Source: Zantedeschia hybrid cultivar
Lineage: Eukaryota > Streptophyta > Magnoliopsida > Alismatales > Araceae
Direction of reading: 5' to 3'
Length of the DNA: 64,000 nucleotides
NCBI GenBank assembly: GCA_030544215.1
Contig: JARZZO010000004.1
Coordinates: 43,637,980-43,701,979 of the forward strand
In this document: one piece after another, positions 36,096-47,340 of the stretch
Numbering within the stretch: position 1 is the stretch's first letter
Layout of the letters: each line of letters begins with the position of its first letter
Program-made: the position numbers and the translations under genes
The notes under the pieces: generated by a model
Database searches by the model: none
What the model was told of the DNA's origin: nothing
The model's input: only the letters and a program-made list of their open reading frames with translations

Positions 36096-38562
36096 TTAGC
36101 CACTTTCTCTCTTACAGTTCCCAGGAAGAAGGTATCTATACTTGTCTGCATTCTGGATTAGATGTCCTGGAAGGTGGACTGCTGAGTATGAACGAGGTAT
36201 CGGCCCCAACTTTCCGATTATCTCCTTAAATGTGTACTCTTCTGGAAGCATATCAAACAAGTCTCCTCCACGACAAATAACATCTTGGATCCTTGATGGT
36301 TTTAGATAGTAAGAGAACCTCACCCGGTCAACATGGCTATATGCTTTCATCTTGAAAATGAACTCCCTAATGTGGCGGAAGCAGAAGCTACAGTGCCATC
36401 CTGCATCTGCCAACAAGTCATCTGTCTGGCGGTAATGTGCATACCTTGTCTTCCCAGCCCTGTACCTGTGGACTGAAGCCCTCCAGCTCTTATCATCCAA
36501 CAAGAACTCAAAGGAGTACAAGTAGTTCCGAAGCTGAAGATGAAGTTTCTCAGGGATATCATCGCACCACCTTAGAAGATTGATTGTATGGCCACTTGGG
36601 ATCTCATCCACATCAGACATAATCAATAAGTCATCATCTGTAATGCCTGCGATCCGTATAAGCTGATCTAGAGCCACACGCTGGTAAGACTCCTCAACAA
36701 ATGGATTCTCTCCCTTCACAAATCGGCCACCGACAGTGCCATAGGTCAATCTGGGTTCCACAAACTTGAACTTATCCCTGTTCTGTGCAAAAAAGAGCGG
36801 CTTCTTGATGCCAGTGAATGTGGAATTTGACTCAAGTAGAACAAACTCTGAGACATAAGGCCGGAGTTCATTCCAGCGAAGAGCAAGAATGTCCAGTTCA
36901 TTGTTGAACAGTACAGCATCAAAGACCCGTCTTGGTGCATCTCTGATTCCCCATCCATGGAGCTTGCACATGTTCTCCATGGAGACATTCTCATCATAGT
37001 AATGTGGAAGGATGTTGAAAGGTTTAGGGGGCCTCTCCCAAAGCGGCCTCAAGAAGTAGGTGATCTTCTGTCCGTGTAAATAGATGCCAAATATACATGT
37101 GGGGATTAGAACAAACAGGAGAACAATGGTCTTGAGGTCGACGCCACGGAACATGCATCTTATCCTGGATATGCTTAGTGCCATCCTGGATGCCTGCCGC
37201 AAAATCAAAATACACCATCATAAGTAACCAAGAAATAACATAACAATAAAATTCCGATAACAACACATGTAAGCATCAAACTTCCACAAGATAATTATGA
37301 GCATGCTGGCACAACATTCATGGTCTACAAGGAAATTCTGAAGTATGAGCATCTTGGGTATCTTTCAAAACAGGGTAGTACCTTGCTTAGCGACTAGATT
37401 ATGCATGCTGGGCATTCGTCTGAGTAATGTAATAACTATTTGTGAGGAAATAAAATTCAGCAAAGTTTGTCAAGGGAAAAGAGGGAGTACCAATCCAGTG
37501 CAAGGAATAGGGACCATAGCCAGACGAGGACATTGTGACTAATCCCAAATCCACACAAAACAATGGCAGCCCATCAAAAGTTTGATGATCCACAATCGAC
37601 AAACCCCTCCTAAGCTAGTTTATGGGTTTCGTGAGAAGACATTAGGGGAAATATGGGGGGCCTAGCAGGCTAGCACCAACGGCGTTCAATCCAAAAGGGG
37701 AAATAAAAAAGAAAAAGGCCAGTGTTTATCAATTCCCACTTGCAACTACGAAAATATAAGTGCGTCCTCAAAAGGTGGAGAAACCTAAGACACAAGAAAG
37801 GGAAGCAGATCTAATCCAATAAATACAAGGTGCTTAGGGATGCAAAAGCGTATCTAAACGGTAACCCTTATCCTTAAAATTAAAAGAAAAAAAAAAGAAG
37901 CATATTTTTAACCTTACCCTTGTATGTCTTTGCCCTCGTGCTTAAAGACTATTAGAATCGGATACATAACATTTATGCTATCAAAGAATTCTGAAGTCGT
38001 ACAGAAAATTTTTCCTTATCTTAAAAGATTTCTACAGATTTCAAGCGATCGAAGCAAAATATAACTATGAGGTTTCTATCATACACAGGAACATACGATT
38101 ATCATATATATTGAAGACCGAACGTACCTCTACTCCCCAAATACATAACATGCATAAACATACAACATACCAAACGTCATACGGACGAGCAGGAGAGAAA
38201 ACCAGGCAAAAGAGGGAGAAGCCAAATCAAACTTTGATCAACAGTTCAAAAAAAATCAACATAAATAAAATAAGATGTTCTTAGACAAAAATGGCATGCA
38301 TAATAATCAGGTTATGGGATTCAGAAGCATGTCTCCTTTTTCCCTATCATCCAAGGAATGACATCCGAATCCTTCCGACAAACTTCGGATGCGAATGGAC
38401 ATTTTGAGTTATTTGCATCCCTCGAAGCAATCGATTGTTCAAATCAAATGAAACTCAAAGAACATTTTTTTTTTTTTTTCTCTCTAATACCTGCCCACAG
38501 ACGTCCTCGCAGATGTCGTCGGTCTTCTTGGAATTGTAGTATCCTCCCCCCTCGGGCGTCAT
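36096..38562 (-). CDS. GT17-family beta-1,4-N-acetylglucosaminyltransferase-like protein, complete, two exons
   Basis: Exon 1 is 38562-38491 (24 codons, [20 protein letters not shown] and four more) and exon 2 is 37193-36096 (365 codons and stop). The 1297-bp intron has GT-AG borders in phase 0. The 389-residue product matches the usual plant length. A short basic cytosolic tail precedes a membrane anchor at about residues 46-63 ([18 protein letters not shown]), giving type II Golgi topology. The GT17 domain follows, with [20 protein letters not shown], the acidic DVD motif in [12 protein letters not shown] (residues 218-220), [11 protein letters not shown] and [18 protein letters not shown] and NVS sequons are present. 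The animal relatives (GnT-III) add the bisecting GlcNAc to N-glycans from UDP-GlcNAc; the plant substrate is not established, so activity is inferred from family only. An alternative start inside the intron (MILRQ, 37208) is rejected because the exon 1 peptide is a conserved family N-terminus. Confidence 0.93.
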
Positions 38563-39230
38563 AAGGCCGATATGGGTTTCCTTCCCCTTCCCCTTTCCCC
38601 TCTTTTCCTCGGAAGAATGGGGCGTAGAGAACCAAAAAGCTCCTTCCTTTGCCCTTTCTCTACCTTCTTCTCCCAGGGAGGGGGAAGAAGGAGAGGAGGA
38701 CCGGCGGGGAAACGAGAACCCAGATCAGATTACGGCCGCCGGCAACGGAGAGCGACGTTGCCAGGCCCGGCGATCTCTCCCCCCTCCTCTCTCTCTCCTC
38801 TCTCTTCCGCTGTGAGGAGGAGAGGGTGGGGGGTACCCTTCTTTTTTTATTGCTCTATAACAAATAATAGCAGGGGGGAGTATTTGTTTCCACTCCTTTA
38901 CCTCCTTGGGTTCTCTCTCTCTCTTTCTCTCTTTCTAATTATAGCCGTTTGGGAGCCCCTTCCAATTTGGCTCTCTCCTTCTCTCTCTGGATTCTCTCAC
39001 TATAACAACAAAGTGCCCTCCTTTGTAACAAGGGCAAATAGTGGCCAAAGAAATATGTCTACCCACCCCTATCCAAGACAAGGCAACAAAATAAACGAGA
39101 GGAGGAGGAAAAGGAAGCAATGAAAAACCAACCCTTGCCTTGATCTGTTTCTTATTCTGCCTCCTCTTCTGTTCTTATCTGTCTGCAAGATCTTTTCCTG
39201 CCTTCTCTCTCTCTCCACAATCTATCTGAC
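38563..39230 (-). promoter_or_regulatory. 5' UTR and promoter region of the GT17 gene
   Basis: Upstream of the GT17 start codon lies a GC-rich stretch and then long CT/GA runs (38778-38810, 38912-38935, 38970-38998), common in plant core promoters and 5' leaders. A plus-strand ORF (38572-39123) overlaps it but shows no family match and is set by the low-complexity runs. The exact transcription start is not visible. Confidence 0.45.
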
Positions 39231-40143
39231 TGGATGCCAGTTTTAGGTTGTGGGTTGGCATGGTTCCTTTTTATATCAACTACCCAAACACCCCCCTCTC
39301 CCCACACCCACAAATGGGCCAATCAATTTGTAATACAAATGGACAAAGCTTGGACTTGGTACCTCCTCCCAGCTAGGATGATTCCAAGAAACCCCATGAT
39401 GATTCCAAGAAACCCCACCTCTCTCTCTCTAACCATCTTCTCTTCCTTTGCCAACCATGCTTTTTAGTTGACGTTGTTGTGGTTTGTTGTCGACACTCTA
39501 CTGCTACTGCCGGGCCGGACGAAGTCGTCGAAGTTGACACGGCCACGGGCACGGACGCGGGGAGGCTTCGCATAACTTACGTTCTGGTGGGCGAGCCGCT
39601 GATTGACCCAATCCACACCTTCCTCCTGTTCATGCTCATCCTAGCTAGTTCATGCTCACCCTACTCACCCCCTTCCAAATCCCTAACCATTCTTCAATCA
39701 ATACTTGTTATCATGGTGTAGACTAATGAGTTAAAGTATGGAGGATAGAATCTTAATTGGAAGAAGCCAACTAAGGAGGTGGGCAGAGGTTAATTAGGAA
39801 TGCAAGTGGGCTTCATTCGGTATGGTCTCAGGTGATCTGAGGATCAAATCTACTCTATATATGTTGTTGGTTTAGAAAGATTATTAATGAATTAACTGAC
39901 TCCATAAGTTAATTTTCACCAGATACTTATCGGCTATGCGTATCCATGTAGAAAGAGTTTCTGTTAATTGGCTTCTACATTAGTAATTACTTCGATTGGA
40001 TAATTGGACTATATATGGGCTTCTATATGCAACCTGGCTAAGAAAGATATGGAACGATGTTAATTAAAAATGATGCATTTAATCAGAGAAGATAGTTGAT
40101 GAAGAGGATGACGAGTCCAGATGATAACGACTATACAAGCTAG
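39231..40143. other. Intergenic, no gene seen
   Basis: It includes a duplicated word GATGATTCCAAGAAACCCC (39377 and 39398). No coding feature was recognised. Confidence 0.35.
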
Positions 40144-40530
40144 AGAAACACTTACTGCACCGGCTGTTAGTGTTATAGTGTTTTTAATTTGAAAAAAAAT
40201 ACTTTTTTAGGTAGATATCAACCTGCATGTTGGTACAATTCGGTCTCCAATTAGACAACCCAAGAAAGATAAGAAATTGAAAATCGATCTGAAATGAATA
40301 GGAAAAAACTTAAAAAGATAAAAAAATAAAAAGTCGACCTCAGATGAATAGTAAAAAAAAATTACTGTTTATCTAGAGTTGATTTTTTTTTTCTTTTGAT
40401 CTTTTTAGGTTATCCGATCGAAGATCGGATTATACGATCATATAGGCATAATGGGACCTACTCAAAAAAATTTCTAACAATAATTTTTTAAAATTAAAAA
40501 TACCAACAGCCGGTATATTAAGTGTTTTTC
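40144..40530. mobile_element. MITE with inverted ends
   Basis: The left AAACACTTACTGCACCGGCT, then GTTAG, is matched in reverse by the right AACACTTAATATACCGGCTG. Inside, an ATAGG...CTACT block and inverted ATCCGATC words occur. Related sequence appears near 9170 and 62.9 kb. About 390 bp, no ORF. Confidence 0.6.
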
Positions 40531-40900
40531 TATAGAGCATAGACTATGATGATAAGAAACATGATGGGATATGAAGAATATACACTGAAACAAGCAACCC
40601 TCAATTTCATCAACAGCTAAGCAAATTTAATGTTGGACTGTTAATACCCATCGACGGAGTCAAGTAGATCAGATGAACCTGACCGAGTCTGACTGTGACA
40701 ATCAATAATACATTAGGACTCGGTATGTGCTGACCATGTAGTGATATGTCTACTATAAGAAATTTAATATAATCTTGTGAGAAAATTAAATCTAGATATT
40801 CAAATTAAGCTCCTTGCACAGCTGCAAATATTATATATTATATATACTAAAAATACTAAAATATATAAAAATGATGCAGGAAACTTGAAGTTAGATATAA

Positions 40901-41291
40901 TGGCACCTCTTTGGTTTGGATAGCTTATCAAAAATTCTCACATGTACTTTATCTTTTCAAATTATCAAATATTTTATGAGATGCTTGGTTGTAAATACTG
41001 GACAACTCTATTAGTATCATTTTTTAAATAGATGTTAATCACACGTATTTGATTATGATATAACCTATATTGAAAATGTTACATTTTAGTCTTTAAGAGC
41101 CTTGAGACTTTTTCTCCTTTCCCTTCCCCCCATTCCTGACTCTCTCTCTCTCTTTCTCTCCCCCCCTTGTGTGTTACTCTCCTCCACATTTCTCTAACAT
41201 TAATTTTATTATTAATATTGTTCACTTAAAAATACTAATATCAAAATTAATAATACAATGAAACTAGTACATATTCAAGCCAAACGAGGCA
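40901..41291. mobile_element. MITE with Tourist-like ends
   Basis: The left end TGGCACCTCTTTGGTTTGGA pairs in reverse with TGCCTCGTTTGGCTTGAATA. TAA precedes and TTA follows, so a 3-bp duplication is possible but not exact. No ORF in about 390 bp. Confidence 0.5.
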
Positions 41292-41720
41292 TTAGATTTT
41301 TTTGTTTAGATCCTAAAACAAAGGTCAAAAAAGCATTCTTTTGTTAAATACAATATTTGAAATCAGAATTCCTTTTTAACTTCAAATATACTTTGAGAGG
41401 ATACTAATGAGAGAAGAATAGATGATGATGGTGGTGGTGCAGTGAAATTATACATATCAGTCAATTAATACTCGTCTAAATATAAGCAGTCAGTGGCACC
41501 TGCGTAGATATATGTCCCGCACATATGTAAATCTACTTTAGAGGTGTCCTTGAAAACTTGCAATTTACACCAACCTTGCATAAACTTAATTGAATTAAAA
41601 AAAAATAAAGCAAAAATCAACATATGCTGTCTTTCTCGATACACATGGAAAAAGAGGGATATACAAACATTCTTCAGCTATAAGCTATAAGTTTACACAT
41701 CAAAGCTCTCTTCTTCAAAA

Positions 41721-42128
41721 TAGAAGGATTTTTTGCATATATACCTTTAAAAATATTGTTATTATATATGTACCCCTAATTAACACATGTTATATCATAA
41801 ATACCCCTACAATCTTCAAAATGTTTCATTTATGCCCCACCCGTCAAATTTAAATTAATTTTAACGAAATATGTCAAAAATATTACATAAATCATGACAT
41901 CGTTAGAGGTATCGGGAATACAAAATATAAGATTTTAATATATTCAGAGATATATATACAAAATATTAGTGAATTTAAGGGTATTTATGTCAAACTATTA
42001 AATTGAGGAATATAAATGTAACATTTTGAAAATTGCAAAGGTATTGATGATAGTATGTGAGAATTGGAAGATATACATGTAAATATGTTGTTTTTAAGGG
42101 ATATATATATGTAAAAAATCCTAAATAG
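41721..42128. mobile_element. Fold-back MITE, family B copy 1
   Basis: Long inverted arms of about 110 bp: the left reads GGATTTTTTGCATATATACC and later CAATCTTCAAAATGTT. The right, reversed, reads GGATTTTTTACATATATATA and later GCAATTTTCAAAATGTT. The family recurs at 46981-47340. Confidence 0.7.
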
Positions 42129-42169
42129 AATTAGAGGGGTAAAATCGGAATTTAGGACTGGGTCCTTTT

Positions 42170-42470
42170 CTGCCACCAGTCCTCACCTCGTTTAAGTTTC
42201 CGTGTTGCTTGCGCGGCAGTAGAGAAGGCAAATAGAGAGTCTAAAAAGGGGGAAGGAAGGGTGTGCGGCCGGGAGAAGAAACCTTCCCTTCTTCCGCGTA
42301 TGGAAGTACGCCAGACCAGGCAGGTGGGCGCCACGCGGGGTGTTGCTGCTTCGTTGCGGCGCGGGTTGCGTCGCATCCTCCTCCTCTTGACGGCTTGCGG
42401 CCAACAGGGCAACAAAGACCCGCGTGCGTGCCCTCTGCGCGACCCGGTACGTGCATGCTGTCGTAGTAGT
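42170..42470. other. GC-rich island of unknown role
   Basis: It is strikingly GC-rich (blocks such as GCGGCGCGGGTTGCGTCGC) between AT-rich elements. Several overlapping short ORFs on both strands reflect this composition. It could be a relic first exon or promoter of a lost gene, or a transposon-captured fragment. Nothing identifies it. Confidence 0.4.
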
Positions 42471-43333
42471 CTACTTCAATTCAGATAAAATGGGATCCAA
42501 AGTTTCTATGACCTGATAATGTCTATCCATCAAAGTTGAAAACAATGGTTTAACTATTTATTTAATACTAAAATAAGTTATGACGAGATTAGTTACTTTA
42601 AATTGTTTATTTTGGAATAAGAAAAATTTGACTTTGACAGCGAGGCGAAATTTAAAACGAAATATTAAACTCTTAGATGTAAAGTAGAATTGTGTACTTA
42701 CCTAATTCTGGGAAGAAATTTTTTTGATGTGAAATAACTAATTCTTCCAATTAAATTAGAATTAACCTTACTTCAAAAAATAGAGAAAAGAGAATAATTT
42801 AGGACTCGGTAATAATATATGACTTTCTCTTTATAAGGGACCTCTGGATTTCGAATTCTTCTATCCAATTTTGTGTAGGATCTATTCCTAATTGCTCTAC
42901 ACAAGAAACAAGATATTTGGAGAGATTATTGTTTCTTATGGAATTTAGTGCCCGTATAAATAATGGAACCTTTTCTTAGAATATTGTTTCTTGTCGAGTT
43001 TAAAGCGTCGGCAAGTGTATTCTTGACTCCATAAATAGTCTTCAAAAACAATTAAAGAAATAATATAATGTCGGATAGCACTTGGTTACGGTTCTAGTGG
43101 GTTCGGATGGACTATTTTAATTTTTCTACATTTTTTGTGCTTTGCTTCAACTTTTCTATTAGTTCAGTGACAAGAAGAAGTGGAGACAGAAGAAAAACAT
43201 TTTTTATAAATTTTGGGGTACTAAAGACTAAATAGAATATTCTTGATATAGAAAAAGTAGTCTAAACCATCTCAATCTAATAATAGCTATAATAGGTTAT
43301 AATTTAACACGGGTTTAGGAATCCACCATCTCT
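42471..43333. other. AT-rich intergenic DNA, no gene seen
   Basis: No ORF or element ends recognised. Confidence 0.35.
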
Positions 43334-44404
43334 AATCTCTTTGTGAGGAAGTGGATGATCTCGCTTCCTTTCGATTTGAGCTTTGGCTACTTATCATTAT
43401 TTATCATAATTGTTAACATGTGCACTGAAATGAGCGGGACGAAAAGATTTTGTGATCTTGAAACATTATTATGTAATTATATTTCATTAATTCTGAGGAA
43501 TTAGGAAAGTAACGTTGTATAAAAAAACTTAAATCATCTATATATATTGTCTACTTTTGGACAAACCATATTTAGAAACTAATTTTGGGTATTTAAAAAA
43601 TAATGGCTGCTTTTTAAGAGTATTTCTTCGTTCACCCAACATGGTTGGACTCATTTGGAAACATGTAATTTTGGTCTATCCAACTGCCTCCACAGAAGCC
43701 ACGGAAATAAAACCGCTTATTAAGACGACACAGTTAGAATCTCTTTGTGAGGAAGTACCGGATGATCTCGCTTCCTTTCGATTTGGGCTTTGGCTATTGC
43801 TAGAATAGTCTTATATTGAAAAAAGAACAAAATCAAAACATGTTTAGTCGATGATTCTTACTCCACTTATAACCTAAAGGTTTTAAGTTGGATGGCTCAA
43901 TAATTTTAACATGGTATCAGAATCTATGGTTATGAATCGGGCCGCGCATCTCGTATTTGTAGTTTACGTAACATAGTCTAAAATCGGCCTGCACGTGAGA
44001 AGGCGTATTAGAATAGTCCTATATTGAAAAAAGAGCAAAATCAAAACATGTTTAATAGATGGTGCTTACTCCACTCAAAATCTAAATGTTTTAAGTTGGA
44101 TGGTCCAATAACTTTAACACTTATCCTTATTTATCATAATTGTTAACACGTGCATTGAAATCTAAGGAATTAAGAAAGTAACGTTGTTTAAAAAAACTTA
44201 AATCATCTATATATATTGTCTACTTTTGGACAAACCATATTTAGAAACTAATTTTGGGTATTTAAAAAATAATGGCCGCTTTTTTAAGAGTATTTCTTCG
44301 TTCACCCAACATGGTTGGACTCATTTGGAAACATGTAATTTTGGTCTATCCAACTGCCTCCACAGAAGCCACGGAAATAAAACCACTTATTAAGACGACA
44401 CAAT
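43334..44404. repeat. Tandem duplication of a 0.4-kb unit, second copy split by a TRIM
   Basis: Unit 1 is 43334-43735. Unit 2 starts at 43736 (AATCTCTTTGTGAGGAAG again), is interrupted at 43798-44119, and resumes at 44120 (CTTATCCTTATTTATC) to about 44404. The 43500-43735 and 44165-44402 parts are almost identical over about 235 bp. Within unit 2 a segment of about 50 bp after the TRIM has also been lost. No coding content. Confidence 0.85.
43798..44119 (+). mobile_element. TRIM element (322 bp)
   Basis: Two 114-bp terminal repeats (43798-43911 and 44006-44119) start T..TAGAATAGTC and end TTTAACA. The primer site TGGTATCAGAATC at 43912 follows the first directly, and only 94 bp lie between the repeats. 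This is the layout of terminal-repeat retrotransposons in miniature: no genes, mobilised in trans. The intact tandem unit at 43385 shows the empty site (GGCTACTTATC). The target duplication is imperfect (GCTAT versus CTTAT). Confidence 0.85.
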
Positions 44405-44656
44405 TAGCACGCTGGAATTATGGCATTGAGTAGGACAAATGAGTTTGAGTAGGTCAAATTTGGTCACCATTCACTTAATTAATTTTGCAACAATCTCCAA
44501 TCACATGGAAAGATCAGCATTTTTGTAGAAAAGAAAAGCTTTTCTTTACGAAATTTGACATATAGATCACCTTTAAATTTCTCACATAATAAGAACTATG
44601 ACTAGTATGTATTAACCGAGCTCCACACATCCAAAGCTCTAAGTAATCCATGTTTA

Positions 44657-45047
44657 TAGGATGTTTGGTTGCATTATAATATTTTATATAATTTTGTTAC
44701 AAAAAATTTATATTAAAATAAAAAGTACTATGACTTTTAAATTATAAAATACATGTATGTATCATGTTTGGCAAGAGCATGATAATTTTTAAAAAGATTA
44801 CATGGTGGGTAGGACGAGCCAATTGGATCCGACCTAGGGGGTGGGGTGGGCGCGGGGAAGACAGGTGGAGAGTTTCATTCGTGCTATTGTGACAAAAAGC
44901 AAAATAGGATTCTCCTCTTTTTTATTTTATCATGTTTCGTAAGTTAAAAGTGTTATTAAAATATATTTTAATAGTGTAATCAAATATCCCTTTTAATATA
45001 TTTATTTATAAAAAAAATGTTACATTATAATACAACCAAACACCCCG
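44657..45047. mobile_element. Tourist-like MITE with TTA target duplication
   Basis: The inner ends GGATGTTTGGTTGCATTATA and (reversed) GGGTGTTTGGTTGTATTATA are inverted matches; TTA flanks both sides (44654-44656, 45048-45050). About 390 bp with ATTAAAATA-rich arms and a GC-richer centre (GGGGTGGGGTGGGCGCGGGG), no ORF. Confidence 0.65.
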
Positions 45048-45405
45048 TTACATTGGAAACACTTAGAACAGTCGAGAAAGCCATGCCCACTAGGGCATGC
45101 TACTAGGATTAGGGTTGGCACCTCGCAAGTATTTTGTAACCTTGTGCACTACTCCCCCTTGATTGGTTGCACTAAGTACTAGATCCCAGTTAGTTTAGTT
45201 GACGAGACCTTCAGCTAAACGTGATCCTAACTTATAATGGCAGACCATTCAAAGTATATTTGTCACACTCACTGGTTCCTATGTATCAGACCATTCAAAG
45301 AACTTTAGCCTGTCGTAGGGACGTTTGGGTCCATGAAAAATACTCAGTTTTAAAATCTAAAGAATTGCTAATTTAAAACCAACAACTTTTAAATCAATAG
45401 ACTAA

Positions 45406-45698
45406 GGGTGTGTCAAACTTTCACTTGAAAGTTACTTTTGACTTCTACTTCTTTAATAAAATGAGTTGAGGGTGAGACGTTATAACTAATTTTGATTTGT
45501 TACAAAAGTCAATTCTTTCGTAATAACCTCACTTTTTCTCTAATTTTGGAAGCTCCTCTCTTGTAACTTTTGGTTGGAAATTAAAATACAAGAAAAATAC
45601 CACATAAATGACTTCCAAGATCCAATGACTTTCTTAAAAAATAACTAAATAGAAATATAAAAACACTTCCAAATGGAAGCTACGCCAAAAACATGGCC
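45406..45698. mobile_element. Tourist-like MITE with TAA target duplication
   Basis: The left end GGGTGTGTCAAAC and right end (reversed) GGCCATGTTTTTGGC are weak inverted matches, but TAA lies on both sides (45403-45405, 45699-45701) and the subterminal parts pair (ACTTGAAAGT / TTTGGAAGTG). Size about 293 bp. Confidence 0.5.
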
Positions 45699-45701
45699 TA
45701 A

Positions 45702-46980
45702 AGAGTGTTGGAGTAAGTAATAGAAGCAAAATAAGTAACACATTAACGCATCAATGACAACATAAAAAAAGTATGTCAGCAGCTTGTTTCACAATATTTG
45801 TGCCTCTTAAAAGTCACATTCAACCTCAAAGTCACAAGTTGAGAGTTGAAATAGAGTACCGCAGTCAAGACAGTTTTTGGATGGCAGTCCACATGAGTGG
45901 ACTTCTTTTCTTGAAGAATAATGTTTGTTGCACGGCTGCCAGTGCAGGAAGGCCGAGTTGAAATGAGTTCTTATGTCTTTTTTTGTCATCTAAAAAGTCC
46001 ACATGGATCATGTTTCTCCATTAAATGTACTTCGACGTCATTTGCGTGTTAACACACATAGGGTCCAAATTAAAAAAAGTAATAATAAAATTATCTGCTA
46101 GACTATTTTTAAAAGCATCTTGAAACTCTTGAGAATATCAAGATCCTCTCAAGAGCATGTGCTCTGTAGAGCATTCTAGTTATAGAATACTTTACCGAGC
46201 ATCATGCTCTTTAGAGCATTAAGAAGCTCTCGAGAGAGCGTGAGGATGCTCTCGAGAATTTTTTGATGCTCCCGAGAAATAATTTGATAAATAAAATTTA
46301 TTATTATTTTTTTAATTCAGTCCTTCTTATATGTCCTGACGTGCGAATGACATTGGGACGCATTTAATGAGGGGACATAAGCCATGTGAATTTTCTAGAT
46401 GACAAAAGAGATAGAGAGACTCATTCCAACTCACTTCTCCTAAAAGTAGTACAACTAGCATTACTGTTTCTTGAATGTGTAGGCTATTTGGCCAAGTATG
46501 TAGAAAGGTTTCTAAGTGGATGTTCAAACCTCACCAGGTCTCAATATTTCTCCAATTTTGGGGAATAGAGACATTTCTTCTTATGCAGACAATTTGTCTA
46601 TCTTATTTAGGCAAATATTTCAATCCAGAATTATTACGAGAGAAAAAATCCCATGGGTCATATTTCCCTACCTGAGCATAGCCTCTAGTGCCTTGGTCGC
46701 CATCGCCTCCACCGGTTCTAATTCCCTGGCACCTGCAGTGGAGGTTATTCGACAACAACACCATCAGCATTGCTAACGTCATTAACGAGTTGACAGCGGG
46801 AGTTTGGTTTCTTCGAGAATGGGAGTGCATGGAGAATTAGAGCAACCACGAGCTCTCTCTCTCTCCACAAGGTTTCCCATGGCCAACAAAGTATGAGAGT
46901 TGCACATCAGATTTTTCATAGCTGAGCAGATTCTAGGAATGACCATGAGTTTTTCTAAATTATATTAGAATCGAATAAAA
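45702..46980. other. Intergenic, with a cluster of GAGCAT/CTCTCGAGAG palindromes
   Basis: At 46110-46280 the words AAGAGCAT, GAGCATCATGCTC and CTCTCGAGAG repeat in both directions, forming small hairpins. Otherwise no gene or element ends were found. Confidence 0.4.
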
Positions 46981-47340
46981 TAGAAGATTTTTGTATATAT
47001 ACTCCTATAATTATCATATTTTTAGTATACCCCTAATTCTCACATATTCTTGTAAATATCCATGGCATCTTCATAAAAGTTGCAATAATACTCTTCTGTG
47101 TGAACTTTAACTATAGAAGTCAGAAAGATTTTGTAAATTCTGATGAAATCATTGGTATATATGCCAAATTACGGTGCATCTAGGAATATATATGCAAAAG
47201 TTTTCAAACCTTTTTGTCATGCTCCCTTGGTGCAACCTTTTCAAGGATATCAAGAGTATTTATGACAACATGTAGGAGTCAACAAGAGTATATACATACA
47301 AATATAGTTGTTTTTAGGACATATATATTTTTCTGTATTT
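46981..47340. mobile_element. Fold-back MITE, family B copy 2
   Basis: The left arm AGATTTTTGTATATATACTC and right arm (reversed) AAAAATATATATGTCC, then AAAAACAACTATATTT and GTATATACTC, repeat the layout of 41721-42128, including CCCCTAATT...CACAT in the left arm of both. Confidence 0.6.

Noticed and set aside
37194..37208. MILRQ as the start of the GT17 protein
   Set aside because: It lies in the intron; the AG acceptor at 37194-37195 and the conserved exon 1 peptide at 38491-38562 give the family's N-terminus.
38572..39123. Plus-strand ORF of 183 codons upstream of the GT17 gene
   Set aside because: Low-complexity CT runs, no domain, and it overlaps the promoter and 5' UTR of the minus-strand gene.
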